64,000 nt of DNA, from assembly GCF_013409985.1 (NCBI RefSeq), contig NZ_JACCBY010000004.1, forward strand, positions 186,001-250,000, read 5' to 3'. The stretch is from Sphingomonas melonis (GTDB taxonomy: Bacteria; Pseudomonadota; Alphaproteobacteria; Sphingomonadales; Sphingomonadaceae). The position numbers and the translations under genes are program-made. The notes below the pieces were generated by a model. The model had not been told where the DNA came from. It did no database searches and saw only the letters and a list, made by a program, of their open reading frames with translations. Below, one piece after another: positions 7,069-15,369 of the stretch (within the stretch, counting starts at the first letter, position 1; each line of letters opens with the position of its first letter).

Positions 7069-7995
7069 CTATGCGCGCAGCGATATGGACGCAGGGGGTG
7101 CGATGGGATCCGCCACGCCGAAGGCATCGGCGCGGGCGAGGATCCGCTCGGCCCAGCTGCGATGGGTCGATGGTTCGCACATGACCCCATGATGGGCAAA
7201 CACCGCCGCACTGTCCGCGGCCAGGATCGCCTGTGCCTCCCGCCATTGGTGCGACGGCACCGCCAGCGCAGCCTGGATCACCGCCACCTGATCGGGATGG
7301 ATCGCCGATTTGGTGAACAGGCCATGCTCGACATCGCGCTGCACCTCTTCGCGCAACAGCGCCGTGTCGCCGAACCGCTCGAACACCGGCGCGCTGAGGG
7401 CAAAGCCCCATGGCGCGAAGCTGCTGACCAGCATTCCGATCACCGCGCCCAGCGGCCCGTCATAGGCGGTTCGCCCCTCAACGCGGCGCAACCCCATCGT
7501 CTGAAGCAGATCATTGCCGCCGATCCGCAATGCCAGGACGCGATCCTGCACCGCCAGCAACTGATCGCGCAGCCGCCGAAGCTCATAGGGGTCGAGTGTC
7601 TCACGTGTCTCAAGCGTCGGCATCAATCGATGTCCCGCCGCATAGGGCAGCGAAAGATAAGCGGGCATGTTGTCGGCATGGGCCTTCGGGAGGACGAAGC
7701 CCTGAACCCGTTCGATGCCGGGCAGGTGAAGGATATGCTCCAGCATGGTGCCATGACGCGGCCGGATGAAAACGATCGGATCGCCGGGGGCGGCTTCCCG
7801 CTGCGCGATCCGACGCAGCAGCGCCGCCAGATGCGCCATGGCCGCTGGAACATCGCGGTCGAGAACCGCGTCCTCCAGGCACAGCACCGCCGAGCGCAGC
7901 CCCGCCACGGCAGTCGGGCCAAACAGCCGCTCGAACAGATCGTGCCGGGTGCACGGCATGTACAGCGTCGCGCCCAGCGTCATGGCGGACATCAT
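7069..7995 (-). CDS. HpcH/HpaI-CitE-like C-C bond lyase of the ter cluster
   Basis: 308 residues with the TIM-barrel landmarks of CitE-type lyases: an acidic CLEDAVLD after strand 1, an Arg in IVFIRPRHGT, GFVLPKAHADN and PTLETRETLD (metal or CoA-ester site). Family enzymes cleave or form C-C bonds of acyl-CoA or keto-acid substrates. The ter-associated members form their own subfamily and are thought to help make a small metabolite. The ATG at 7995 overlaps the stop of the StiP-family gene by 4 bp (ATGA), indicating translational coupling. The substrate is unknown. Confidence 0.75.
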   Translation of the reverse strand: MMSAMTLGATLYMPCTRHDLFERLFGPTAVAGLRSAVLCLEDAVLDRDVPAAMAHLAALLRRIAQREAAPGDPIVFIRPRHGTMLEHILHLPGIERVQGFVLPKAHADNMPAYLSLPYAAGHRLMPTLETRETLDPYELRRLRDQLLAVQDRVLALRIGGNDLLQTMGLRRVEGRTAYDGPLGAVIGMLVSSFAPWGFALSAPVFERFGDTALLREEVQRDVEHGLFTKSAIHPDQVAVIQAALAVPSHQWREAQAILAADSAAVFAHHGVMCEPSTHRSWAERILARADAFGVADPIAPPASISLRA

Positions 7996-9101
7996 GAGTC
8001 GTTCCCCAGGCTGCGGATGATGGCGACCGCGCGATAACGGCTGTCATCGCCGAGGTTCGAGACCGGCACGCCACCACGGTCGGCCAAGTGGAGCAGATGC
8101 GCGACATCGGGATCGTCATGATCGCGGACCAGCAACCGCTCGGGCATACGACGCAGCAGGGCACGGGTTGCCTCGGCGATGCCCGGCTTGATCCGGTTGC
8201 GGTCGGCGGTCCGCGCCAGGACGAGCAGGCGCGCGACCATCGCCTCGCATGCGTCGCGCAGCGCCGGTCGCCGCACCTCATGTCTCTCGATCGGCTGCAC
8301 CAACGCGCGTAGCGCCACGGGTGTCAACGCATCGACAAAGGCTCGCGAACGGTCGGCGGCGGCAAACTGCGGATAGGAGACGCAGGCATGAAAATCGTCC
8401 GGTCCGACCAGATCGTCGCGCAGGATCGACCGACTGACCAAGCCCGAGACGATCCCGTTGAGCAGGCCCGAAGCGATCAGATAATCGTCGTCGGTCGCCG
8501 CAATGTCCGCCTGCCCGGCGGGATCGGCGACGACCGCCAGCACCGGCGTAAAACCGTGGGGCCGGTCGGCGAGGCTGACACGCAATTCCTGCGCGATCGC
8601 CCCCTTCCCCGTCCAGCCGTCGACAAAGACGACATCGGCCGGATCGTGGCGATCAGCGATGTGGCGCAGCGCGTTCCGGTCGATGCCGCGATCACGGATG
8701 ATGCTGACGGCATAGTGATCCGCCACATGCCCGGTGGCACGCAGCACCCGCGTCAACAACACCCCGATCGGTGTGCCCGCACGGGCGAGGCTGGCGATCA
8801 CCACGGGCCGACCGGGACGGCGCGCTGCCAGATGCGCGGCAAGGCTCGCAACATCCTGCGCCAGCCGCGCGCCGTTGCGCGCCAAAGCCTCGTCGTACAG
8901 CGAGAGATAGGTGTCGCCGGGCACGGCTTCGGGTGCGATCATCTCCGAATAATGGCGGCGGCCCGACTGGATGAGCGCCTCTTTCTCCGCGACGGCCGTG
9001 GCGTCGAGTGCGACCGGCTTGAGCAGGAACGTCACATCCTCGGGCGCATAGCTGCCCGAGAACGGCGCTCCCGCCAGGAGGGCGGCGGGATCAGCCGCCA
9101 C
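7992..9101 (-). CDS. StiP-family phosphoribosyltransferase-like protein
   Basis: 369 residues. The PRPP-loop-like segment DVVFVDGWTGKGAIAQEL, preceded by PVVIASLARAGTPIGVLL, identifies the ter-associated StiP/PRTase_1 family. The family name refers to a cysteine protease, but the core motifs fit a phosphoribosyltransferase fold. An N-terminal YAPEDVTFLLKP block and a C-terminal helical region (MVARLLVLARTADRNRIKPGI) follow the family layout. The start is probably GTG 9101 (GGCAGGTG upstream), overlapping the HAD gene by 11 bp. Role by context: synthesis of a nucleoside-like metabolite with the neighbouring PRTase, HAD and CitE proteins. Confidence 0.75.
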   Translation of the reverse strand: MAADPAALLAGAPFSGSYAPEDVTFLLKPVALDATAVAEKEALIQSGRRHYSEMIAPEAVPGDTYLSLYDEALARNGARLAQDVASLAAHLAARRPGRPVVIASLARAGTPIGVLLTRVLRATGHVADHYAVSIIRDRGIDRNALRHIADRHDPADVVFVDGWTGKGAIAQELRVSLADRPHGFTPVLAVVADPAGQADIAATDDDYLIASGLLNGIVSGLVSRSILRDDLVGPDDFHACVSYPQFAAADRSRAFVDALTPVALRALVQPIERHEVRRPALRDACEAMVARLLVLARTADRNRIKPGIAEATRALLRRMPERLLVRDHDDPDVAHLLHLADRGGVPVSNLGDDSRYRAVAIIRSLGNDS

Positions 9102-9843
9102 GTAGCACCTGCCCGCCCAATTGCGACCCCACAGGCATCATCGCGAAATCGCATACCGCCATGAAGGGTGCATCGGTCAGGCTGTCACCGATGCCCAGAA
9201 CCGGCAGATCGCCATGCTCGGCACGCAGCCGGGGCAGCAGGCGCTCGACCGCGTGCCGCTTGCCCAGATAGGGCGGCATCAGCGCGATATTGTTGCCGTT
9301 GCGGTGATCGGTCCAGCCTGCGGGCAGGCTTGGTACGGCGGCATCGACCACCTGGTTCAGCGACACACTATCCGCCGTCGCATGTTTGACCAGGACATAC
9401 AGCGGCACATCATCTTCGGTCAGGACGCGAACGCGGATCGCCTGCCCCAGATGTTCGGCCTCGGCTGCAATGGCGTCGGCATAACCGGTCAGCTGGGCGA
9501 CATGCGCATCGGCACTGGCGGCAATGCGGGCGGCCCATTCCTCGTCCACCCGCCCATGGTCGTCGAGGATCACCCCGCCATGCGCGCAGATCGCGGCGGC
9601 GAAGGGAATACGAACCCGGCGCAACGCATCCAAGCTGCGCGCCGTCACCGGGATAAATCGCGTTGTCCGCGACAACCAGTCCAGAAACCCCATCTGGCGG
9701 GGCGTTGCATAGCTGAGCGGGTCACCCTCACGGGTGAAGCCCAGCGGCGTCAGCTGATCAGACGGCACATTCCCGGGACATTTCCCGATCGTCTGAAACA
9801 GTGTGTCGTCCAGATCGACGAATGCGATCGCCCCTATCGTCAT
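9091..9843 (-). CDS. HAD-superfamily phosphatase of the ter cluster
   Basis: 250 residues with all HAD motifs: motif I FVDLDDTLF (nucleophile and acid Asp), motif II PVTARS, a Lys in PYLGKRHAV and motif III GIGDSLTDAPFM. The cap between motifs resembles sucrose-phosphatase-like C2 types. It should remove phosphate from a small molecule, probably an intermediate made by the two PRTase-like neighbours. I chose ATG 9843 because it forms an ATGA overlap with the previous gene and has GGGGTGG upstream; a GTG two codons earlier is possible. Confidence 0.8.
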   Translation of the reverse strand: MTIGAIAFVDLDDTLFQTIGKCPGNVPSDQLTPLGFTREGDPLSYATPRQMGFLDWLSRTTRFIPVTARSLDALRRVRIPFAAAICAHGGVILDDHGRVDEEWAARIAASADAHVAQLTGYADAIAAEAEHLGQAIRVRVLTEDDVPLYVLVKHATADSVSLNQVVDAAVPSLPAGWTDHRNGNNIALMPPYLGKRHAVERLLPRLRAEHGDLPVLGIGDSLTDAPFMAVCDFAMMPVGSQLGGQVLRGG

Positions 9844-10958
9844 CGCCACCCCAGAACCGATGCATCGAGCGCGGAGATCAGCGCCGGATCGACACTGGCT
9901 ATCGGCGTTTCATGACAAATCCAATTCGCGCGCCCATCGGTCGGATCGGCATTGTAGAGATAGTTGGCGACTCCGGTGTCGTAATTGTCGCCGAAGCACA
10001 GCTTTGTCGTCATCGCGCCGCCGATCCGCGCCGGGCTGCGGCTCGTCGCCTGCACCACCACATCGCGTCCCGCTGCCTCCAGCCGTTCGGCGAGGCGGAA
10101 GGGCAGATAGGTGAACTCGCCGGTGCCGATGATCCGCAGGGGCTGCGCCCCGCGGGGCAGAGGCTCGACTGGCAGGGTGTCAGGGGAGTCCGGCCGCCCC
10201 AGTCGTCCGTAATTGACATGCGTCGCCATGGTGCCGAGCGATCCCGCCCGCGCCTCGAAACCCGGGTCGGCACGGTGGTCGGTGGCGGGCGTCCAGTCCA
10301 GCCGTCCGCGAAGCAGCGACACGATTTCGGTCGGACGGGGCATGTCTCTCGAGCGATCCGCGCCCGCCGTCCAGTCGGTCAGCGTCGCGACCACGATCCT
10401 TTCAACCTCCGGCCATTCTGCGACCAATGCAGCCGCCAGGTTGCGGACGGTAGTACCCGTCGAAATCTCGTCATCGACGATCACCAGGGATCGCGGACAT
10501 GCCAGCGCCTCCGCTTGCGGGCGATAGATGAGATGTGCCGAGGCGTGGCTGTGCGGCTCCTCGAAACGGCACAGCAGCGGCGCGTCGACCATTTGCCGGG
10601 TGGAATGGATGAAGCCGCCATCCGCTCGCCCCGTCTGACGCCGCCATTCCTCGTGCAGCGTCTGGCCCAGGCAAACCGCCGTCTCCGCCAGGCCGATGAC
10701 CAGCACCGGACCAGGCAGGTCAACAGGGAGGGTGGAGGCGAGGTCGCGAACGCTGCGTCGCATGACACTGGGCCGCGCGGGCACATGCCGCCCCAGCACG
10801 CGCGACACCACCAGGTAACCGCGCTTGGGATTCTCTCGCGCCGCAAAGTCGCAAAGCGCTTCCAGCGGCCAGCGGCTATGCTCGACGCGGACGATGAGCT
10901 GCCCGGTCGGCAGAGCAATGCGATGGGGTGAGGGCGCGAGGTCCGGCACGGCCGACAT
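9840..10958 (-). CDS. Phosphoribosyltransferase with C-terminal TRSP domain
   Basis: 372 residues. The N-terminal two-thirds is a PRTase: VLVIGLAETAVCLGQTL for the first loop and the PRPP-binding signature SLVIVDDEISTGTT (two acidic residues followed by STGTT). The C-terminal third holds a TRSP-type domain (TGEFTYLPFRLAE, VVVQATSRSPARIG, LCFGDNYDTGVANYLYN). This PRTase_2-TRSP architecture is characteristic of ter biosynthetic modules. It is the first gene of the downstream half of the minus run, starting 83 bp after the TerE-type gene and just past a terminator-like hairpin. Confidence 0.8.
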   Translation of the reverse strand: MSAVPDLAPSPHRIALPTGQLIVRVEHSRWPLEALCDFAARENPKRGYLVVSRVLGRHVPARPSVMRRSVRDLASTLPVDLPGPVLVIGLAETAVCLGQTLHEEWRRQTGRADGGFIHSTRQMVDAPLLCRFEEPHSHASAHLIYRPQAEALACPRSLVIVDDEISTGTTVRNLAAALVAEWPEVERIVVATLTDWTAGADRSRDMPRPTEIVSLLRGRLDWTPATDHRADPGFEARAGSLGTMATHVNYGRLGRPDSPDTLPVEPLPRGAQPLRIIGTGEFTYLPFRLAERLEAAGRDVVVQATSRSPARIGGAMTTKLCFGDNYDTGVANYLYNADPTDGRANWICHETPIASVDPALISALDASVLGWR

Positions 10959-10990
10959 GAGCTAAGAGTGTCCCAATTGAACGACCGCAT

Positions 10991-11024
10991 AAAAAGCGAT
11001 CCCGCCGCTCGTCCCGGCGGGATC
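10991..11024 (-). terminator. Rho-independent terminator after the TerD-type genes
   Basis: On the minus strand GATCCCGCCG (11024-11015) pairs perfectly with CGGCGGGATC (11007-10998) around a 7-nt loop, followed two bases later by TTTTT (10995-10991). It lies between the last TerD-type gene and the PRTase gene, so it would partly separate expression of the ter structural genes from the biosynthetic genes. Only 32 bp remain before the next ATG. Confidence 0.8.
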
Positions 11025-11041
11025 GTATCGTCAACCTGGCG

Positions 11042-11617
11042 TCAGATATTGACGCCGAGCGACTGGGCGAGTGGTCCGAGGCCGCCGGCGAAGCCCTGGC
11101 CGATCGCCTTGAACTTCCATTCGCCATTGTGGCGATACAGGTCGCCGAAGATCATCGCCGTCTCGGTCGACGCATCTTCCGACAGGTCGTAGCGCGCGAT
11201 CTCCGTACCGCCATCCGCGTTGAGCACCCGAATATAGGCGTTGGACACCATGCCGAAATTCTGGCGGCGTCCCTCGGCGTCGTGTATGGTTACCGCAAAG
11301 CTGAGCTTCTGGATGTCGGCGGGAAGCTGATCGAGACCGACGACCACGACCTCGTCATCGCCGCTCCCCTCGCCGGTCAGATTGTCGCCCTGGTGGACGA
11401 CCGCGCCATTCGCACCGTTCTTGTTGTTATAGAACACGAAATCGGCATCCGAGCGCACCCGGCCACTTTCGTTCAGCAGGAATACGCTGGCATCGAGGTC
11501 GAACGCGCTGCCATCGGTCACGCGCGTGTCCCAACCCAGCCCGACCCGCACGCCACGCAGGCCCGGTGCTTCCTTGGTCAGGCTGACATTGCCGCCCTTG
11601 GAGAGAGAAACTGCCAT
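11042..11617 (-). CDS. terE: TerD-family protein (TerE position)
   Basis: 191 residues, one complete TerD domain: [48 protein letters not shown] and [18 protein letters not shown]. The acidic Asp-rich sites (FDLDAS, GSGDDE) are the Ca2+-binding residues known in this family. TerD proteins are cytoplasmic Ca2+-binding proteins for tellurite, phage and stress tolerance. It follows the previous TerD gene by 27 bp and closes the structural half of the operon. The length matches enterobacterial TerE (191), but TerD and TerE are close paralogues, so the letter is by gene order. Confidence 0.85.
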   Translation of the reverse strand: MAVSLSKGGNVSLTKEAPGLRGVRVGLGWDTRVTDGSAFDLDASVFLLNESGRVRSDADFVFYNNKNGANGAVVHQGDNLTGEGSGDDEVVVVGLDQLPADIQKLSFAVTIHDAEGRRQNFGMVSNAYIRVLNADGGTEIARYDLSEDASTETAMIFGDLYRHNGEWKFKAIGQGFAGGLGPLAQSLGVNI

Positions 11618-11644
11618 CTTTGCTATCCTTGATATGGTCGGCGA

Positions 11645-12223
11645 TCAGCCGACATTGACGCCAAAATTGCGGGCCATGGGAGCCAGGCCGCCCTTGAAAC
11701 CCTGGCCGACCGCGCGGAATTTCCACTCGCCATTATGGCGATAGACTTCGCCGAAGATCATCGCCGTCTCGGTCGAGGCATCCTCGGACAGGTCATACCG
11801 TGCGATCTCGCGACCGGTGGCATCGTTCACCACGCGGATGAACGCGTTGGACACCATGCCGAAGCTCTGGCGCCGTGCCTCACCATCATGGATGGTGACG
11901 CTGACGGCAATCTTCTGCACGTCGGCGGGCACCTTGCCCAGTTCCACCTTCAACGCCTCGTCGTCGCCGTCACCCTCGCCGGTGCGGTTGTCGCCGGTAT
12001 GTTCGACCGAGCCATCCGCCGAGCGCAGATTGTTGTAGAAGATGAAGTCGGCGTCCCCACGCACCTTGTCGCCTGCAGCCAGCAGGAAGGCGCTGGCATC
12101 GAGGTCGAAATCGGTGCCGTCGGTGGTCCGCGTGTCCCAGCCCAAACCGATAAGGATATGGGTAAGACCGGGTTCTTCCTTCGACAGGCTGACATTGCCG
12201 CCTTTGGCCAGACTGACTGACAT
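11645..12223 (-). CDS. terD: TerD-family tellurium resistance protein
   Basis: 192 residues, a single TerD domain closely similar to the next gene: [60 protein letters not shown] and [18 protein letters not shown]. The DLDAS and GDGDDE loops give the expected Ca2+ ligands. A strong ribosome-binding site (AGAGAGGAAAAACC) precedes ATG 12223. It lies 23 bp after the DUF475 membrane gene, as terD follows terC in classical operons. Confidence 0.88.
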   Translation of the reverse strand: MSVSLAKGGNVSLSKEEPGLTHILIGLGWDTRTTDGTDFDLDASAFLLAAGDKVRGDADFIFYNNLRSADGSVEHTGDNRTGEGDGDDEALKVELGKVPADVQKIAVSVTIHDGEARRQSFGMVSNAFIRVVNDATGREIARYDLSEDASTETAMIFGEVYRHNGEWKFRAVGQGFKGGLAPMARNFGVNVG

Positions 12224-12246
12224 GGTTTTTCCTCTCTCTTGATCGT

Positions 12247-13359
12247 TCAGATGGACAGGCGTTCGCCCGTCGGCGCGACCGGGACAGCATCCTCCAACGC
12301 AACGTCGCCATCACCCTCCCGACGATTGGCGCGGATCGAGGCGAGCAGCGCCATGCCGATAAAGGCCGCGCCGATCAGACCGGTGACGGTTTCGGGTACT
12401 TCGACCCGGACCGAGATCAGCATGATCGCGGCCAACGCGATGATGGCGTAGAATGCACCATGTTCGAGATAGCGATATTCGGTCAGGGTGCCCTTATCGA
12501 CCAGCATCACCGTCATCGACCGGACGAACATGGCACCGATACCCAGACCCAGCGCGATGATGAAGAGGTTGTTCGACAGCGCGAACGCGCCGATCACCCC
12601 GTCGAACGAGAAGCTGGCGTCCAGCACCTCGAGATAGAGGAACGCCGCCAGCCCCGACCTGGCGACCGCGACCGTGGCAGCCGCATTGCCCGAGGCCGGT
12701 TCCTCCTCTTCCTTTTCCAGGACCGTACCGATCGCCTGCACCGCGATATAGGCGAGCAGCCCGAAGATGCCCGCGGTCAGGAAGGTCATGGCTTCTGCCG
12801 GTGGAATGGCGCGCGAGATACCGTACAAAGCGATCAGCACGATCGCGATCGCCAGGCCGGAAATTCGCGACAGGCCGGCAAAAGGCCGCTCGATCAGACC
12901 GATCCAGTGCGAGTCCTTTTCTTCGTCGAGGAAAAAGGTCAGCCCGACCATGGCCAGGAACGCGCCACCAAAGCCCGAGATGCCGACATGCGCGCCGGTG
13001 ATGATCCGTTCATAGGCGACCGGATCGGTGGCGGCGAGCACCACCGCATCGATCGGCCCCAGCCGCGCCGCGATCGCGACGATGACGAGCGGGAACAGGA
13101 TGCGCATCCCGAACACGGCGATGATGATGCCCCAGGTCAGGAAGCGCCGCTGCCAGACTGGCGTCATATCGCGCAGCACGGTGGCGTTGACCACTGCATT
13201 GTCGAACGACAGCGAGACCTCCAGCACGCCGAGCACCAGCACGATCCACAATATGCCGAGCGTGCCCGCGACATCGTGCGTCAGCGTCCAGCCGATCCAT
13301 GCCCCGATGGCCAGGCAGATCGCCGAAAAGGCGAACGATCCCTTGAAATATTTAAACAT
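12247..13359 (-). CDS. DUF475 (TerC-superfamily) integral membrane protein
   Basis: 370 residues, about nine hydrophobic helices. [34 protein letters not shown] and [19 protein letters not shown] carry the paired intramembrane Asp motifs (SFDNA and SFDG) seen in the TerC/DUF475 group, thought to bind or move a cation. A charged cytoplasmic loop ([10 protein letters not shown]) joins the halves. It occupies the place of terC in the operon. The start is ATG 13359 with GGGGGAAC upstream; the frame continues to 13509, but that part is intergenic. It probably forms a membrane complex with TerD proteins. Confidence 0.85.
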   Translation of the reverse strand: MFKYFKGSFAFSAICLAIGAWIGWTLTHDVAGTLGILWIVLVLGVLEVSLSFDNAVVNATVLRDMTPVWQRRFLTWGIIIAVFGMRILFPLVIVAIAARLGPIDAVVLAATDPVAYERIITGAHVGISGFGGAFLAMVGLTFFLDEEKDSHWIGLIERPFAGLSRISGLAIAIVLIALYGISRAIPPAEAMTFLTAGIFGLLAYIAVQAIGTVLEKEEEEPASGNAAATVAVARSGLAAFLYLEVLDASFSFDGVIGAFALSNNLFIIALGLGIGAMFVRSMTVMLVDKGTLTEYRYLEHGAFYAIIALAAIMLISVRVEVPETVTGLIGAAFIGMALLASIRANRREGDGDVALEDAVPVAPTGERLSI

Positions 13360-13396
13360 TGTTCCCCCGTATGCCGCCGGCCACGATCGGGCAGCC

Positions 13397-14575
13397 TTAA
13401 TCCTTGCTACCCGCGACCCAGCGCAACCCCCAGCTGAAGCGTTCGTCAAGAACCTGCTGGTCGCGGACATATTCGACGACCCGCGTCGCCTTGAGCCGGC
13501 CGCCGTCATTCTCGATCAGGACGATGCCGCACACGCGACGGTCATTGCGCCCCTCGGTCATGCGGACCTCGATCGGTGGCTGGTCCGGCATGGTGACCGT
13601 CACCACGCCGTCGGTCTGCTGCCAGTTGGGAACACCGTCATAGATGTTGGCGAAGACGACGATGCGACGCAGGTCCGACCAATGGGCACCATTGATGCGC
13701 ATCGTTTCGCCCTGCGACACATCGCCGGTGCGATCGTCACCCGACAGCGCGATATAGGGCGGTTGATCGAAACCACCGAATGCCCGTCCCAGTGCCTGTA
13801 CAACGCCCTTGCGACCATTGGTCAGCTCGAACAGGCATCCAAGGTCCAGATCGATCGCGGTGCTGCCGCCGAAAAACGCCTTGCGACCACGCGACCAATT
13901 GAGGTTGACGATGATCTCGCCGAAATGGCTGCCCTTCTTCTCCAGGCTGACCGTCTGGCCTGGCTTGTCGAGCGTGACCTTGCTCAGGCGAACCGGCGGT
14001 GCGGCCGGGGGTGGCGGCGGCGGCGGTGGTGGAGCGACCTCCTCGGCCACCTCGATCCCGAAGGATCGCGCCAAGGGGGCAAGGCCGCCATTGAACCCCT
14101 GCCCCACGGCCCGGAACTTCCACTGGTCGCCACGGCGATAGAGTTCACCCAGCACCATCGCCGCTTCGGTCGCTTCAGCCAGAATCGGCCGATAGCGGAT
14201 CGTGTCACCGCCGCCCGCCGGGGTCACGGAGATTTCAGCATCGGCGAGCAGCGCCAACGTCTGCCCCTTGGCCTGCGCCTCATGAATCGTCACACAGAAG
14301 ACGATGCGTTCCAGCTCTGCGGGCAATTGCTGCAGATCGACGGTAAAGCCGCCGCGCGGCCCGGTACGATCACCGAAGCGCACCGCACCGGCCGCACCAT
14401 CGGGCTGGTTGTAGAATACCATGTCGGCATCGCCACGAACCTTACCGCTGGCGGTCAGCAAATAAGCGGACGCATCCGCCTCGACGTCGCGCCCCGATGG
14501 TATCGCCCACGAAAAGCCGACAGCCATCTGGCTGCCGGTGACCGGCGTGTTGCCGCCCTGTTGAAGCTCGGTCAT
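13397..14575 (-). CDS. terA: TerA-like protein with two TerD domains
   Basis: 392 residues. Domain 1 (about 1-170) is a TerD domain with weakened acidic loops ([39 protein letters not shown]). A nine-proline stretch (EEVAPPPP..., about residues 178-192) leads to domain 2, with VSLEKKGSHFGEIIVNLNW, AIDLDLGCLFEL, GDDRTGDVSQGE and IVVFANIYDGV. This matches TerA layout and length (~385). It lies 29 bp after terZ and 37 bp before the DUF475 gene. The poly-Pro linker is longer than I would expect but falls at the usual domain border. Confidence 0.82.
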   Translation of the reverse strand: MTELQQGGNTPVTGSQMAVGFSWAIPSGRDVEADASAYLLTASGKVRGDADMVFYNQPDGAAGAVRFGDRTGPRGGFTVDLQQLPAELERIVFCVTIHEAQAKGQTLALLADAEISVTPAGGGDTIRYRPILAEATEAAMVLGELYRRGDQWKFRAVGQGFNGGLAPLARSFGIEVAEEVAPPPPPPPPPAAPPVRLSKVTLDKPGQTVSLEKKGSHFGEIIVNLNWSRGRKAFFGGSTAIDLDLGCLFELTNGRKGVVQALGRAFGGFDQPPYIALSGDDRTGDVSQGETMRINGAHWSDLRRIVVFANIYDGVPNWQQTDGVVTVTMPDQPPIEVRMTEGRNDRRVCGIVLIENDGGRLKATRVVEYVRDQQVLDERFSWGLRWVAGSKD

Positions 14576-14604
14576 GCCCCGCAATTTCCCGCCTGGACGA
14601 TGGT

Positions 14605-15186
14605 TCAGAGAACGGCGTTGATCGCGGAATTCATGTCGTGGAACGTGCGCCCCGTGGTCCGCTCGCCCAGCGCCTTCATATCCCAGCCCGGGCCATTGCG
14701 GGTCAGCTTGGCCATCACCTGCCCGGTGTGGCTGCCCTCCCCCGTCAGGTCGTAGCGCGCCATCTCGCGGCCCGTGGTGAGGTCGACCAACCGGCAATAG
14801 GCATTGGCGATCCGCTCGAAGCTGTCGCCCTGAAAGCTGTTGACCGTGAAGACCAGCGTCTGAACCGAGGATGGCACGCGCGACAGATCGACATTGATCG
14901 TCTCGTCATCGCCGTCGCCCGCGCCGGTGCGATTGTCGCCGCTATGGACGATGCTGCCGTCCTTGCTCGACAATTGGCGAAACCAGACCTCATCGACCAT
15001 GCGGCGGTTGCCATCGAACAGCAGGCACGAGGCATCCAGATCGATGTCGCCGCCACCGCCGCCGAACATACCGAACAGCCCCTTGCCCTTGCGGACGTCC
15101 CACCCCAGTCCCATCGCAACCTTGGTCAGGCTGCCACCATCGGACTTCGCGAGTGAGACCGTCTGTCCCTTTTGCAAGCTAACCAT
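14605..15186 (-). CDS. terZ: TerZ-type TerD-domain protein
   Basis: 193 residues. MVSLQKGQTVSLAKSDGGSL starts a TerD domain with the TerZ-style insertion (KGKGLFGMFGGGGGDIDLDAS), VWFRQLSSKDGSIVHSGDNR, GAGDGDDE and a shorter C-terminus. It is the first gene of the minus-strand ter operon, as in enterobacterial terZABCDE. The start is ATG 15186. Between this gene and terA no terB is present, which is unusual for a full ter operon. Confidence 0.82.
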   Translation of the reverse strand: MVSLQKGQTVSLAKSDGGSLTKVAMGLGWDVRKGKGLFGMFGGGGGDIDLDASCLLFDGNRRMVDEVWFRQLSSKDGSIVHSGDNRTGAGDGDDETINVDLSRVPSSVQTLVFTVNSFQGDSFERIANAYCRLVDLTTGREMARYDLTGEGSHTGQVMAKLTRNGPGWDMKALGERTTGRTFHDMNSAINAVL

Positions 15187-15369
15187 ATACGATTGTCGCC
15201 CCAGTTAGATTTACGGATGGTGGCGCGAACAGTGACATAAGGTCAAGGTCGCAACTACCCGAATTTTTTGTCCGTTTTGGCCCATGCAAAAAGATGACCG
15301 ACACCTCTTCATCTTTCTATGTTTGACGTGTGAAGGTGGAATGACAGCGAGCGAAAGGCGGCGGGGGTT
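15187..15369. promoter_or_regulatory. Divergent promoter region between terZ and the helicase-nuclease
   Basis: A 183-bp intergenic region that must drive both directions. It is AT-richer than its surroundings (AATTTTTTGTCC at about 15262-15273). It carries a perfect inverted repeat AAAGATGA (15290-15297) / TCATCTTT (15309-15316) with an 11-nt spacer, a candidate operator or leader hairpin. TTGACG near 15323 could be a -35 for the plus strand, but I see no convincing -10. The assignment is tentative. Confidence 0.45.
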
